This document shows, piece after piece, positions 1 through 12,998 of a stretch of 64,000 bases of DNA. Every line of letters starts with the position of its first letter. The stretch's first letter is position 1. Origin of the DNA: Viola odorata (taxonomy: Eukaryota > Streptophyta > Magnoliopsida > Malpighiales > Violaceae); assembly GCA_963691705.1 (NCBI GenBank), contig OY829546.1, positions 5,776,001 to 5,840,000 on the forward strand. The letters run 5' to 3'. The notes under the pieces are model-generated. The model did no database searches. It saw only the letters and a program-made list of their open reading frames with translations, and was not told the DNA's origin. A program made the translations under genes and the position numbers.

Positions 1-522
1 TATCTAAAATTAGAGCCTATTTGGTATTACTAGAAATAATCGATAGAGTCAATTTATTTAGAATTGAATTAAAACAACTCTTTTGTTTGATATTATCTAG
101 TACCTTTTATGTTAGAGTTCAATTCTAAACAATTAATAAAAGAATTGAACTACAAAAATTAACAAAAAATAAAACTCGCTCGTGATATGACATTAGATGA
201 TTTCAATGCAAACATCTAAAAGAATTAAAACCTCATTTTAATCATAATGTAAAATTACTTTTGAAAAATAATTAATTAATAGTATAGTGAAACAAAAAAA
301 TTATTTTTATATTATTTTTGCCTCTCACCTCGTAAACTAAAATCTCAAAATTTGATTGAAAGAAACATAATTTGCCTTTTCAACAATGGCTCCACCGCAA
401 GATCACAATCTTATTTTTCAACATCACCAGCCAGACAGACAAACAAACAAAGTGGTCATCTAAATCTTCCACTACTAGCCAGCCATAGAAAAGAGCAAAA
501 AAGAAAAGAGAAGATCCACAGT

Positions 523-640
523 CACACGCGTGTTGAAAGAGAAACACACGTGCCAAGACGACGAGAGAAATCTCGTCTTTCGTGGCGGCAACTCAGCCTT
601 GTTCCCTGACGAAAACGACACCACCGTCCAACACGTGTTC
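523..640. promoter_or_regulatory. Cluster of ACGTG/G-box-like palindromes
   Basis: Within about 120 bases there are three palindromic bZIP/bHLH-type cores: CACACGCGTGT (523-533), CACACGTGCC (545-554) and ACACGTGTTC (631-640). A short perfect hairpin, GACGAGA-GAAA-TCTCGTC, lies at 560-577. ACGTG cores are the known binding sites of plant bZIP (ABRE) and bHLH/PIF factors. No gene is recognisable on either side inside the window, so the target is unknown and could lie left of base 1. That this is a regulatory region is inference from motif density only. Confidence 0.3.
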
Positions 641-2879
641 GGGCCCATCTTTGTCAACGTTCTGATTTTGACCATTGGCAGGGTGATAAACAGATCTAAC
701 GGTCCATGTTTCGTATTAGACTTGTTGATCAAAGGTTTCACAAAAATAAAAATGGTATGGGACACACCAATATCCGTCGGCACATTTACATATAGGCTGA
801 TATTTTAGGGTCTGGTTCGTATATGTTTGAATTTTGAGGATAGGTTGTGTAATTCTATTCTTATGTTAATCAGATATTTCATGCAATTTAGGTAGGAAAG
901 GATCTTTTTGGGTCCACTGTCCTCCATATGGTAGCAATTAACATGACAATATGGAAAATAAAATAAAATATTCCACGTGAAAACTGACATTTTAGGGGTT
1001 TATATCATTTTGGGTTTCCTTTCCTCATGGAAATTATTAGAAAGAGTATTTATGTATGGAGAAACTACTCATGCCTTTTTTTTTTTAGATGTAAAATTTC
1101 ACTTTTCAGATAGATTGGAGAAAGAGAGGGCCTATTGAAATTCTCATAGTCAAAAGATAAAAGACAACCCGGCATTCGATTATATGTGCAATATCATCTA
1201 CATATCGATCGACAAGACCCATCAAAGATGATATGGATCACTAGCAATTTCCATTCCAAGATTTATTTTTATTTTTATTGAACATCAAAGATGAAATGGA
1301 TCATCTACATATTCAATGAGCTTGATCAAAACCATGACCTAAACTGTCTACATCCAATCAATAATATTCTCCTTCAAGAAATTAAACAGGATGGGGGGAC
1401 ATAACTTTGTGGTATTTCATCTTTTGACTCTGCAATTAGACATTGAAAATGACGGTTCAATTAGCCGACGAAGCTAAAAGGTTTTAAAAAGATAGTGAAA
1501 AAAAATTCTCTCCACAAAATAATCTCTCCCCCTACGTGACAAAAAAAAGCTATACTTTAATCTGTCTGCTACATTTATATATTCACCATACTAATCAATG
1601 CGCTATGCTATTTGTCAAAATTGCATCAAGTGCAAATCATTTTCTCAATTTATTTCGCAAGGACCCAATTATTTTTGTGTTACTATCGAGACAAAAAGTA
1701 ACCATTGTGTGATTCGTTCATTTAAGAGAAGAAGCAACGTGTAAAATATATCAACCAAAATGCATGAACTGATCTCACATTGTAAGAAAACGTTTAATTA
1801 ATTTGTGCTTCTTTTTTGGCCACCAAACAATCGTACATTTCTCTTGAGTGTTTATGTATTCTATATACTATAATTTTTTATGGGCCCGGTTGCAATGTTG
1901 TAACCTACCATCATCATGATTAATTTTAGATCATGATCATATAATTGTATGGTCTATGATGAAATGGTTTTGGATTTGATCAAATATTTGCTTGAAAAAG
2001 AATAAAAACAGGCGTCCAAGGGATTACATTACCGCAACACTAATTAATTTGATTATGATTGATTAGTAGACTTAATTAACATTTTTGGAGGGAATATATA
2101 TATAAAAAAATTTAACTATGTGAGTGGATCTATACGATCAAACGTTAATGTCCTTAAGAATGATTATGCAATTCCTAGGGTCAGTATTCCAGGGCTAATG
2201 ACATGGATTTTGTCCTCTGTCGACGTCGGCTAAAAAAAAACTAAAAAAGAAAGAAAAAAGCTAATGTAGTTGTTAGCTATATTTGCACGAATGGTAATCC
2301 TAAACCCTACCTACTTATTACATAGTGTCATTAGCTAGCCTAATTGATGTCTTTTAACTTTAGTAACTAAATGTTAATGTACTTGCCGCCATCAATACTA
2401 TTTTTGATAAATAGAGATATCAATACAAATAACGAGATGAACGAGAAATTGATAAAATTCACAAAGTATATTAGTTGACTAAAACAACATGATGTTATAG
2501 AAGTCGAAATCTGCTAGGAAAAGAATAAAAATCCAATGAAGAAGTGATCAAGAATGTAGAGAAGTTAAAGCTAGTCAAACAACATAGTTGATCGATGAGT
2601 CGGTCGCCGGCAAAACAAGCGATTATTGACTTTTATAAAAAGGTTGCATATCGACAGCCGCAAGCTTTGAAATTGGAACTCTGGTAAGATCAAACTGATT
2701 AATCAAAAATCAATTAAGAAAATAGGAATCAAAATGCTCTTAATTTCCGAGTTGTGAGTTGTGACCTCTGACCAGAAGAGAAAAAAAAGGACCACATGAC
2801 CTCAGGTAAAAGTAGCTGGTAACACTTCTTAAACTGTACTACAAATCTAGTACTTTTCCCCGACCGCTGACTGTATACA

Positions 2880-3110
2880 ACTACACAAGTACTACGGTTC
2901 TCCGAAAGTGACGTGGCTTGCCGACAGGCACTGCTCATTGCCTTATTGGTCCGTGTTCGGTTCCACCTCACAGCTCGTGCTTCGCTGGATGTACTCGCTT
3001 CCTCCGCCGTGGCCGGCTAGGCCGGCCCCTCTCCAGCTTCCTGGCTCCTACTGTGCTACGTACACCACTGATCAGTCACGTGTCTCCTCACGTGCATTCC
3101 GACCCTCCTC
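2880..3110. other. GC-rich patch with G-boxes in the AT-rich arm
   Basis: A stretch of roughly 230 bases is clearly GC-richer than its surroundings, with GGCCGGCTAGGCCGGCC near 3012-3028 and two CACGTG hexamers at about 3077-3095. A GCCGAC (DREB-type) core is at about 2920. An open frame of about 70-85 codons crosses it, but the translation resembles no family I know and is rich in Pro, Ser and Leu, as expected for chance translation of GC-rich DNA. It could be a promoter island, a remnant of a transposed gene or a decayed exon. Confidence 0.3.
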
Positions 3111-4618
3111 TTTTTTCCTATTTTTACTTTTCTTAATATATATATATATAAAACACAAGAACATGTGAACGGCACATTATTAAAGAATCAAATCTTGCGA
3201 ATCGAACCTTACCTTAAATTTTTGCGTACTGATGTCTGTTCCTACTGATTAAATTGATGGAGTTCCTAGCTAGTTTCATGAAAAAAATTAGCAGATAGTA
3301 CTATTTAATTAATTATGTTCGTATTGGGTTAATTTTTTTTATTGTAAATTTTATTTTGCAAATTAAAGAGTTAAATTATTAAGGGTAAAATGTTTGCACT
3401 AGTAAATTACTCCATTTGCAACACGTTGGGCATATTATTTGTGTTGAATTAATTACTTATATCCGCAATTAATTTGGACTAATTCTATTCTGAAAGTGTT
3501 AACTCATCCAACCCATGAAAATTAATTATTACTACATGAAATAAACGAGCCAATTAGTGTTGAACCATTCCTCCATCGCACTAGTTAATCTATTTAATTT
3601 TTTTTAACGGGTGAGTGTGAGATTCAAATCTCTAATGGTATTTTTGTAACTTTAAAAATAAACTAATGATTTATATATCCATTAACAATCTATCTACTTT
3701 TATCGGATGTCCCATCTAATTTTAATACCGTAATTATACTATAACTTTTTATTAATAATTAGGAATTAGTATGACCGTAAAACACACTTTAATACCATAA
3801 TGATTGAGGAAATGAAGTTGGAAAATGACACGTTTTTTGGGGTTTCTTATTGGCGCACGAAGAATTTCCTGTTTAGGTAAACAGACGAGTGATGGAAATC
3901 ATACAAACGTGTAATTTTTCTTTCAACTTTCCATTTTGATAAATTTTTTTAGGACATTATATGTTCCTGAATTTTAACTTACGTGTCACATTATGAATCC
4001 CACACATCGTTAATTTATTTATTTTATGAGTTTTCAAATACTACTTGTTTCAACTTTCATAATCATTATCTGTGTTCCACGTTGCACCGTTTCTCTCATG
4101 AATCATGATCCCGTCTTATTGTCAATGCGACATTGAGACCTATCTAATTTTAAATTTTTTTGGGGTGAAATTAAAGGCTGGCTTTATATCAAGAAATGCA
4201 AGAATGCAACATGGTGATAAAAAGTTGGTGCTCATCGCGAAAGGGGCGATAGCAACCGCAGTCGAAAAGATGGCGACAACCATAAGTAGAAAAAGGAAAG
4301 CGGCTTTATATATCCTTTTATAATCATTTCCCAAACATATATCAAGTCAAGTCGAGAGAAAATGAAATAAATGTTAATTTCAGCTTGTCTGTCTCAGGGA
4401 GTTTGCATTCATAGTGTGCACACGTGTAATAACTAATAAGTGACTGATCGGGATATGAATATTTTCTACACACTATCAACTTTTTTTTATAGAAAAAATA
4501 ATAAAATTGTGAATATTTTTAAATGATCGGGCACAATTCAAAAATTCAAAAATGCAATTTCATTAAAAAGAAACAAAAAATGACAAAAGTTAATTAGTGT
4601 TACCTGTTCCAAATTGAC

Positions 4619-5011
4619 TCACAACTGACCTCTACGTTTATCTATTTGTTGGAAGTGTCTCATGATAACTTCGTTCGCCAAAGCAGTAGATATGTCCTTT
4701 TCAATATAAACGACCAAACTGTCATTCAACCAATCATCATTCATTTGATTTTGAAGTCGACTCTTGACAATTTTCATTCCAAAAAATGCTCGTTCGACAC
4801 TGGCAGTTGCAACCGGCAAAATCAAAGCTAAAGTATAGAGTTTATAAACCAATGGGTATGACAAGTCTCTTCTACTTTCAACCACCAACCGAGTAACGTC
4901 TCCAAGCCCCTTTACATTCACAAGATCAACATATGAACGCATATCAATAATGAAAGTCTCGAATTGATTTGAGAGTAAAATAATGAAAGTCTCATGTCGT
5001 CCAACTGTCAA
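4619..5011 (-). pseudogene. hAT-superfamily transposase C-terminal relic
   Basis: The minus-strand translation contains LALILPVATASVERAF followed by a segment with MKIVKSRLQNQM and SLVVYIEKDI. This is the conserved C-terminal dimerisation region of hAT transposases, of the TTF-type/zf-MYM-like plant subfamily. Only about 130 residues remain; the BED or zinc-finger region, the DDE catalytic core and terminal inverted repeats are not seen nearby. A full transposase is 600-800 residues, so this is a dead fragment rather than an active element or a domesticated gene. Identification of the family is firm; exact boundaries are not. Confidence 0.75.
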
Positions 5012-8000
5012 AAGTCACCGTCGGTTTGAAAGAGAGAGAGAAGTGAGGGAAAATAATGGGTTGCTGCGTTAAGTTTTTTTGGGAAAAACATATGTTTTTA
5101 TATGAGGGGAAGTCATTGTAAGTACTAAATAACCCTAAACATAGACAAGGCACGTACCATGTCTGTTCCTACACTGGTACCGCCCCTGATCAGGCAATCT
5201 CATTCAACCTATAATCTCATTTCCGTCCGATTATAAAATTATGTTTATACCTTTTTATCAAACAAGTCGTTATAGTTTTCAAAAATATTTGCTCAACCCT
5301 TATTGAAAGCTGCAATTAAATCTATAATTTTTTGACACATACATTTTTACCTTTCTAATTGTCAACAAACTTCAAATGGTAAAAAATTATAAAATTTGAG
5401 GAAAGAAGTAACAAATATTTTTGAGCCTACAATAAATAAAAAACATATATTTTTTTTACTTTTTTATATTTCTTCAAGTTTATATTTTTTTTATTTTCAT
5501 GAAATGGATCATGCCACATTTGTTGCATTTTTCCCAATATTTTTATATAATTTGTTTTTGCAAATTGTTATCATTTTTTAATAGAAAGACTAAAATGAAA
5601 ACTTTAAACACTAGTTTCTATACCCAACAAATAATGATCTTCTAATAATATAATACTCGGATCATTATTTGGATTAAGGCCGTCAACGACGACGACGTAC
5701 TAACTTAGTCTTTTAGATGAGGTGATAATTAACAGTACTAGCTAATTGGTTAGTTAGTGAAGTGATATATTGGATAGCTACACATTAATTAGACAGCATT
5801 AGCTAATAATATTATTAATTGATTTTGATTAGACATGATGGAATGGAACACCACCAGCCCAACGATTCGTTGGATACTTGGTTCCAACAGAAAAAATACC
5901 CCTCTGAAATTTTTAATTCTCATATAACAGTCATTAAAGTTTTATTCTTTTTACTTTAATCCTTCATATTTGCTATATAAATAACATTTTCAGGCTCGGT
6001 CACTTGTTGTTATCGAGTTTCCATATTTATAAATTAGAAAGTACTAATTAAGATAGAGAGGAAAAAGAAATGTGTGGTGTGCAGTGTGCGATACTAATTT
6101 TGAGTGTTAATTTATTGGTTCTTGGTGATGGGTGTCCTGATATGCGTGGCTAAAAACAGAGCACAAGTTTGTACTCATGAAGGGTAGGGAACAAGACTAA
6201 TGGTGTATGCGTATGTTCTTGTGAAAAATTAAAAACCTAAGGGGAAGACGTAGATGGTACTCTCGCTAAGTTAGGAATATCTCATCCGATTCCAACTGGA
6301 TCCGATTAGAATGTTGTGTACGTTAGACATCTAACCAAACATACTATTCACTAGAATAGGGAGGGAGATAGATGAGGGATACGATAGTACTCAATTGATT
6401 TCTTGAATGTTGTTTTCCAACAAGAATTGAAGTCTCCAATTAAAGAATCTCAACCAACATGGATTCGAAAGCTGTGTATCAAAACATTTAACCAAACAGA
6501 TGGAAGCCTATGGGGTGTTGTTAGCCACAATTCAAGATTGATGTCTACTTCTCTTCCATTAAAAAGCCCTTAATTTTCTCCCACTCGTTTTTATATGAAT
6601 CCTCCAATCAAATCTAGTTTTTTTCTCAACCGATCTCTACATATGAATTTATATAGCTAAAATATACTTTTTGATCTTTCTAAGCATCCTTTCCAGTGTT
6701 ACTTCTTGTTAAATCTTTTTTCTCAAACAAATAATCCTTAAAACAAATAAAACATGAATTCATGCAGGATGACATTGAAGTTTCTTCTAATAAAAATAAA
6801 CTACTTAGTGAGTTGTCATTTTTTATTGTGGTCTCTATTACCGACATGTGTTCCTTTCATAGATTACCAAACTGACTGATCATTAGAGTCAAACCATTAT
6901 TTTTTTACTTATACTAGTCGATCGAAGAACAAGAACTACTTAGTACTTAGTATTTAACTGTTTTCATAGTATTTAACTGTTTTCAACTTACATATAGATC
7001 TTCAATAATTACTAATGCAAGCAACCGAGGCACGTGACAAGGAATCCCATTAATTAGTTCTCTTCTGTTGATGATGTGAAATACAAGGTTGACTCTTACT
7101 GGAAATTAATAATTAATTAATTAATTAACCACCTTAAAATAACTTATGCGTTTCTAACCAATTACTCTTAATGATTTTATTAACTATAGTCAATCAACAC
7201 TAATTTTGATTTCCCGATACGTTAGAAGTGATGAAAACGACATTTTTTTTCTAAAAATAAGAAAAAAGGGTCAAAAATAAAAATAAAATCCTCCTACTAT
7301 ATACACACTAATAAAATATGAAATCTAGTTATCTTCTGGAGTAGCAGCTGTTTCGTAATTAATATGAGAATATAAAAAAATAACAACAATAATTAATTTG
7401 AGGCTGCCGAGAAACTTCTTCATAAATTCACTAGTCTGTAGTGGGCCGGTGAGTGTGGAGTAGGCCCGTATCCCTTTGTCCACAACTGAAAAAGGAAACA
7501 GAAACAGAAACAGTCCACTAATTAGAAATTAAGAAGACTGGTCGGTGAGATTAGTAATAGAAAAATAGAATTCTTGAATTTACGTTTCTGGATTATACTT
7601 ATTACTATTTTTAAATGAAACTCTTTTTTTCCCTCAGTTTTATCTTTTGTTTATAGTTGTAGTATAAAAATGAAAAAAAAAAGTTTAAATCCGCCATAAA
7701 TACTACTTCTTGACACTTCATTTTGAAACTATGAATCGAATTATTCTAAACAACCTGAACCAGCTAGACTGTTCATAGTGTCATTAATTTTAAGTTGACA
7801 AATCGGAAGAAACAACAGATTACAACTTGAGAAATGTGTAAAACAAGGTGCACGAGTGCTAATTAAGCTGTGATTAACAACTACTAATGGTCAACTTTGT
7901 AAGAGTCACGCTAGTGTGATTGCGAAAAGCTTATAGTACTAATTTAGATTCTTTTTTATACATCAACTCCATATTCATATCTTTTTTCAGCCCGATTGAT

Positions 8001-10039
8001 TTAAATTTTACTATGGAAAACACCCATCCCATTAAATTTTTATTCGAGTCTAATTGGATTGAAATATTAGTGGTACCGTAAGATTTTAAAGCACTTGCAT
8101 CAGGTTGGAACCTGAAATCTAACCAACTATACTGCCTTGTTTTAGTACCAACCTTTTTAATTTAGCAATGCTAGTTGTAGTTAGTAGTTACATTAATTAG
8201 AGGTTTTTCAATTAGGCCGTACATTAAAGTTAAATTGCTCGCACAAAAAATAACTTAAATTTATAATCCTAGATTTGAAGGTCTCCTAATTGGCAACCAC
8301 ATAAAAATACTTAGTATATAGTTTTGCATTAGTTAAATATCTCAACAAATGTAGGGAATATAATAATAATTAATAAGCGAAGAAATGGGTCCTTCGTTTT
8401 TCTTTGCTCTCACATCTTACAGCTTGCAATGCAATGGGTCGCAAAGGTTTGACTTGCGTTGTGCCGTATGGAAATATTACTAGCTTATCATTCTTTCTTT
8501 AAAACATTAGTAAATTCACATTTTCCGAACAAAGTGATATTTCCGAGCAACTAGGCATGCCTCAATTATGTGAATATGTAAGGTGAAAGAAGTAAAAGCT
8601 CACGAAACACAACAGATCACGATTAAAAAACGAGGCGTGAATCGTCAAGATTTACAAATTCATATTTTTACATTCTATATGACTTTGAAGGTATTTAAAC
8701 CTCATTCCAGATTTTATCTTTATTATTAATTCCCCATTCTTTGAGGCGTATGATATTCACTTTGTTTCCATATGGAACAAGGATAAAAAAGTTGTAACTC
8801 AACTATATTTATTGCCATCCCTAAAAGAAAAGATGTCATCATTAAAAAGGTTGAATGGAGGACTGGGAATCTTTTAATGGGCAATTCTATTGATAACAGG
8901 TATGAAAAAAGTGGTCTATAGTTATTAGGAGTCTTAATTAAATTTAATTAATTAATTAATGGTGGGAAACATGGACAATTATTATGATAGCATTGCATAC
9001 ACAAGTACAACTTATTGCTTTAAGTCTGCGTACGTAGTGATTGATAATACAAAAGTAAATCCTAACGACCCAATTAAAGAACACAATTATTTAGAAGCTT
9101 AGAGAAAACTTATAATTATAATCGATCAATATGAAATTAATGAAGGATAACAAAGAACGTAACGTTAAAATTGTAATTTTTAGAAATAACGATATAATCT
9201 TTAAAAAATACAGGAGCTGAAATTGAAAAAAATAGAGACAAGGGCACAATGACCCCTAGGAATGGTGGTTGGAAAGCAATTGTCACTGAAATATGCCCAT
9301 CCAAGAAAATAATAGAAAAAAACAACCTATTGATTGGAAATAATTATACATATTAGATATGATAATGTATATTTTAATTTATTTTAATTTTAATTAAGAT
9401 CAATTAAATAATAAAAGAATTTACAAATTGCCCAATTGGAAGGAACAAAGGATGGTGTGAGTGAGACAATTGTGATGTGTTATCTCCTCTCTCATTTACA
9501 CAAACATGGTCACTTCCTCTCTGCATTATCAGACAATTTCCTACCATATTAAATTAGGAAGTAAAGGCTCTAGCATTTGTAGGAATTAGGATCTCTTCCT
9601 AAACAGCAGAAAAAAAACGCCTATAAAAACCACCTACATGCCCTACATGCCTACAATTTGCTTCCTATAGTTGCACATAAATCACCATTTACCAAAAACC
9701 TATGCATCTTTGCATTAATTAATTACTAATTAATTAATTAATTAGTTAATAAAGGAGATAATGATTGGGTGCAAGTTTTAAAATAATTTTTGGAAATATA
9801 AAAGATGTAAAAAATGATTAAGGAAGCACCTAAAAAATTTAACTCAATGTCAAAACTGAGTATAAATAAAATTAAAATGACAGATATTTTTAAACAATAT
9901 TTGTACTATGAACTCATAGGGGGGGGGGGGGGGGGGAATGCAAAACAAATATCAAAATCCTCCAACTTTGAAAAAGAAAAGAAAATTAAGGGAGTTTTTG
10001 GTTACACAAAACACAAAATGTTTAAGTATAATTAAGTAT
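5012..10039. other. Gene-free AT-rich intergenic stretch
   Basis: No supported gene. The stretch is AT-rich with several (AATT)n runs (for example around 7108-7128 and 9713-9747) and simple A/T tracts. It ends in the 3' flank of the AP2/ERF gene and includes a long G homopolymer. I see no intact transposon ends, tRNA or convincing miRNA hairpin. Confidence 0.6.
9919..9936. repeat. 18-nt poly(G) homopolymer
   Basis: Eighteen consecutive G residues lie in otherwise AT-rich DNA, about 100 bases past the stop codon of the minus-strand AP2/ERF gene. On the sense strand of that gene it would read as poly(C) within or just after the 3' UTR. Long G runs can form G-quadruplexes and slip in replication and sequencing, so the exact length is uncertain. 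Confidence 0.9.
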
Positions 10040-10924
10040 CTAATAATGTTGCCACAAACAAGGTTCAAAAAAAGCACTGTTACTACTACTAATCACACTT
10101 TGATGATCTTGCATTATTATTGACAAGTGATCATCACCACTCCTACAATAATCCTCGTACCACCAGGAAGCAGCGGCAGCTCCGTCGCTGTTGTTGAACA
10201 GCCACGTGTCGCCGAACAAGAACTCGTCCCGCATCATCAACTCGGCCGATTCCTCGAACCCGCTCGCTTCCAAACTCGGCAACTCAACTATCTCGCTCAG
10301 CTCCTCTCCAGCTGGGGTTGTCGCCACGTTCCACATCGATGACGTCACCTCCGCAGTAGACGACGACGACGCTTGCGTCACCGTTGACGAAGATGACGCG
10401 TTATTATTCTCAATACTCTTATTATTATTACTGTCATCCTTGTCGTCGATATTGCTGCTTACGTCGTCGCTTTTGCTGCTAATACTGTCGAACTGGTCCA
10501 TTGCGGCTGCTTTGACAGCGGCGGCTTGGACGTCGCGCGGGGAGTTGGAGGCGGGTTTGGGCAATGACCCGGAGAGTTCGGGGAAGTTGAGGATGGCGGA
10601 GCTGCCTTTAATGCTCAACGCCGCCACGTCATGTGCGCGAGCCGCCATTTCCGGGGTGGAGAAAGTGCCTAACCAGATCCGGCTCTTCTTTCTTGGTTCT
10701 CGGATCTCGGATACCCATTTCCCCCAAGTCCGCATTCGGACCCCTCTGTACACCGGATGCTTGCTTCCGCTGCCGCTGTTGTTCTCCGGCCTGGCCCTCT
10801 TGGGTTTCCCGGTCGGGTTAAAATCAGGGTCGGGTTTGGTGACCGGGTCAGGCGAAGATGGAGAGGAAGGAGAGGACGAGTTGACGCTTAAGGACGACTC
10901 AGCCTCCGAGTTAACGCTACTCAT
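10040..10924 (-). CDS. DREB A-4-type AP2/ERF transcription factor (ERF034/TINY-like)
   Basis: A single-exon gene of 294 residues encoding a nuclear DNA-binding regulator that would recognise DRE/CRT-type GCCGAC sites. A basic KPKRARPE segment (residues 40-47) is a likely nuclear signal. One AP2 domain spans about residues 58-115, with [25 protein letters not shown] and the [11 protein letters not shown] helix. Val and Glu sit at AP2 positions 14 and 19 (residues 71 and 76), the DREB rather than ERF signature. After the domain come an Ala-rich [14 protein letters not shown] segment, a Ser/Asn/Asp-rich linker, the [11 protein letters not shown] motif typical of group A-4, an acidic activation-like tail and a terminal LWQHY. 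The start is a good ATG preceded by a CT-rich leader and a TATA box. Absence of introns is normal for this group. It resembles Arabidopsis ERF034/035, but orthology needs a tree. Confidence 0.92.
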   Translation of the reverse strand: MSSVNSEAESSLSVNSSSPSSPSSPDPVTKPDPDFNPTGKPKRARPENNSGSGSKHPVYRGVRMRTWGKWVSEIREPRKKSRIWLGTFSTPEMAARAHDVAALSIKGSSAILNFPELSGSLPKPASNSPRDVQAAAVKAAAMDQFDSISSKSDDVSSNIDDKDDSNNNKSIENNNASSSSTVTQASSSSTAEVTSSMWNVATTPAGEELSEIVELPSLEASGFEESAELMMRDEFLFGDTWLFNNSDGAAAASWWYEDYCRSGDDHLSIIMQDHQSVISSSNSAFFEPCLWQHY

Positions 10925-11004
10925 GTTGGTGATTGGTGAGTGGAGAGTGATGGAGTGGAGTTTAATTAATGAATTGATTTAATTAGTTGGGTTGGAGAAT
11001 TTAA

Positions 11005-11085
11005 GAAGAGGAGAGAGAGAGGTGGAGAGAGAGAAAGGGGGAGATGAGAGAGAGGAGGAGGGGTTTTGGTGTGGTTATATAGAGG
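11005..11085 (-). promoter_or_regulatory. TATA box and GAGA/CT-rich leader of the DREB gene
   Basis: On the minus strand a TATATAA box (11075-11081) lies about 150 bases upstream of the ATG at 10924. Downstream of it the plus strand is a long GA-repeat (about 11009-11060), so the transcript leader is CT-rich. GA repeats are known targets of plant BBR/BPC factors. A transcription start near 11040-11050 is inferred from the TATA position. Confidence 0.55.
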
Positions 11086-12692
11086 GGGAGGAGGGGATGG
11101 AGTGTGGGGTTTTAGTGAGGGAGAGGGAGGGAAAAGGAAAGAGAGGAAAAAGGGGGAAATTAAAAAGACGGATGGAAAAGACATGAGCTTATAAGGAAAG
11201 CTTAGCAAGGAGGCAGGCGAATTTGACGTTTTACTTTTCTTCTTTTTGTTTTTATCTTGCTATTAGAAGTGGTAGAAATTTAGGTGACTAAATTATCGTA
11301 AAATATCACAAGTTATATTTAATTTTTCATATCATTTAGTATTATTTTAGGTGCTTTTAAAAATAATTTAAAATAATTTTTAATACAATTTTATTCAATC
11401 ATCTTTTAATATGAATTTAATTAAAAATATTAATTAATTAAAATAATTGGAACATTAGGATTAATTACTATAATTAATTATAAATAAACATCAATTATGA
11501 AGTATTTTTAGCACAAATTTTAGGTTATTTAATGATTGAATCTACATATTAATTATCAAAATTACGAGAATAGATATGTCTAAAATAACATTTTAATTAT
11601 TTGATTATTTTTTGCGGCTGACAAGTAAATATGGAAGAAAGTATTTTCATAATATAAATGGTAGTTATTATATTATATGGATCGGATTAGTCACATTTAG
11701 ATACGTATATTTGATTAAACACAGTATTAATTATACTACAGAGAGCAAAATTGTCATTAATTGTTTGAAAATAATAATGTGTAAAAAGAACAAAATGACT
11801 AGAAATGAGGAGCATACATGCAAATATTACTAATTGACACATAAGGTAGGGTAGAGAGATAGGTGTCTAGTACTTGCGTGTGAAAGGAGGAGGGGAGGGA
11901 AGGGAAGTTGTGATCTATGACTTGGAATATGCACAGGAGTCGCCGTAGGATGAGATTGAGATAATGAATGAGTATGTACGTGTTAACAATTTGGTGTTAC
12001 ACACTTACACTACTCTCTCACAACTTACAAATTCATTACACACAGCTGGCCGTGGCACACCACTGTACCTCCGGTCGAACCGAGTAATTATATAATAGTA
12101 CACGCGTTCTATTTTAGACACAATTAATTGAATCATACTCTAGTAATTAGAGTCCGTTTTGATTTTTTCCCCCACAGTTGGGTAATTCAATTAGGCGTGT
12201 TAAATACACTAGCATGCATTGTTTTTTTTTCTCCATCTCTTGGTTGGGCTCCACTGTAGTTAATTTCTTCTTTCACTTATGCATTCTTCTTAATTACAGT
12301 ATAATTTATAAAACACCTTGGGTGGCAATTAATTCGAGCCATTACCCATAATACATTATTTTATTTTGAATCATCAATATATAAATTATATATCATTAAT
12401 GAGTTTGTATTATACTGATATTTTCTATCAATATAAAAAGTGCAAATTTTATGCTCGATTATTTTTGTTTACATTTTTATCTTTAATAAGTATAATTTAA
12501 CTTCTAAAAAGTTACATTTGCAATAGGAAAAACTTACGAACTTGTGTTAATTTTACAAGTTAATATATTTGATGTTTTTTTCCTCTTAATTAAATTTCTA
12601 AGCACATTGTAAAATCAGCCGACTTCGAGAGTCAACCACATAGTGTCTTTCTTTTTAAATGGTTTTATTGAGTTTCATTTGGCTTACTAATT

Positions 12693-12998
12693 ACTACTCC
12701 CCCGAATTTTAATAAATGTATTTTTAATTATAATCACACAGATTAAGGTAATTATTGATTTCGGTTATAAATACACTCCGCTAATTATCTTTCTTTATTG
12801 TATTAATTATTTCACTTTAAATTGACCAATAAAAAATTAACGTACTTTAAATTGATTGGGTTAAACTTTGTAATTTATGCAAAATATAAAAATTATAATT
12901 AAAAAATACCGACCAACCTCCTACAAATTATAAATATTACAAATATATTTTTGGTCAAAATAGATAACTATAAAAAATGGGATGAGGAGGGAGTAGTA
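12693..12998. mobile_element. Stowaway-like MITE, copy 1
   Basis: About 300 bases bounded by TACTACTCCCCCGAATTT on the left and GAGGAGGGAGTAGTA on the right. These form imperfect terminal inverted repeats starting CTACTCCC next to TA, as in Tc1/mariner-derived Stowaway elements. The interior (for example TTAAATTGATTGGGTTAAAC) recurs at 39941-40199, showing that it is a dispersed family. There is no coding capacity. Confidence 0.65.

Larger units (their letters stand above)
1..4618. other. Gene-free AT-rich left arm
   Basis: No reading frame here has a recognisable protein family or plausible exon structure; the longest are under about 100 codons and mutually overlapping. The DNA is strongly AT-rich with many TTAATTAA-type runs. 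Two patches stand out as GC-richer, around 500-800 and 2880-3110, and are listed separately. The first 160 bases contain inverted copies of a TAGAATTGAA-like sequence, which may be the edge of a transposon cut by the window border, but this is too short to call. Confidence 0.6.

Noticed and set aside
475..808. Overlapping open frames of about 90-100 codons on both strands near 0.5-0.8 kb
   Set aside because: Neither translation shows family motifs, and frames open on both strands at once point to chance in a GC-richer patch.
2729..3168. Possible small gene in the GC-rich patch
   Set aside because: The frames are Pro/Ser-rich and without a recognisable domain, and no splice-linked neighbours could be built. 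Kept only as a compositional feature.
10191..10982. Long plus-strand open frame of 263 codons opposite the DREB gene
   Set aside because: It is the antisense shadow of the GC-richer, Ser-rich AP2/ERF coding sequence. Its translation is Ser/Leu-rich with no domain, and the minus strand encodes a complete AP2 protein.
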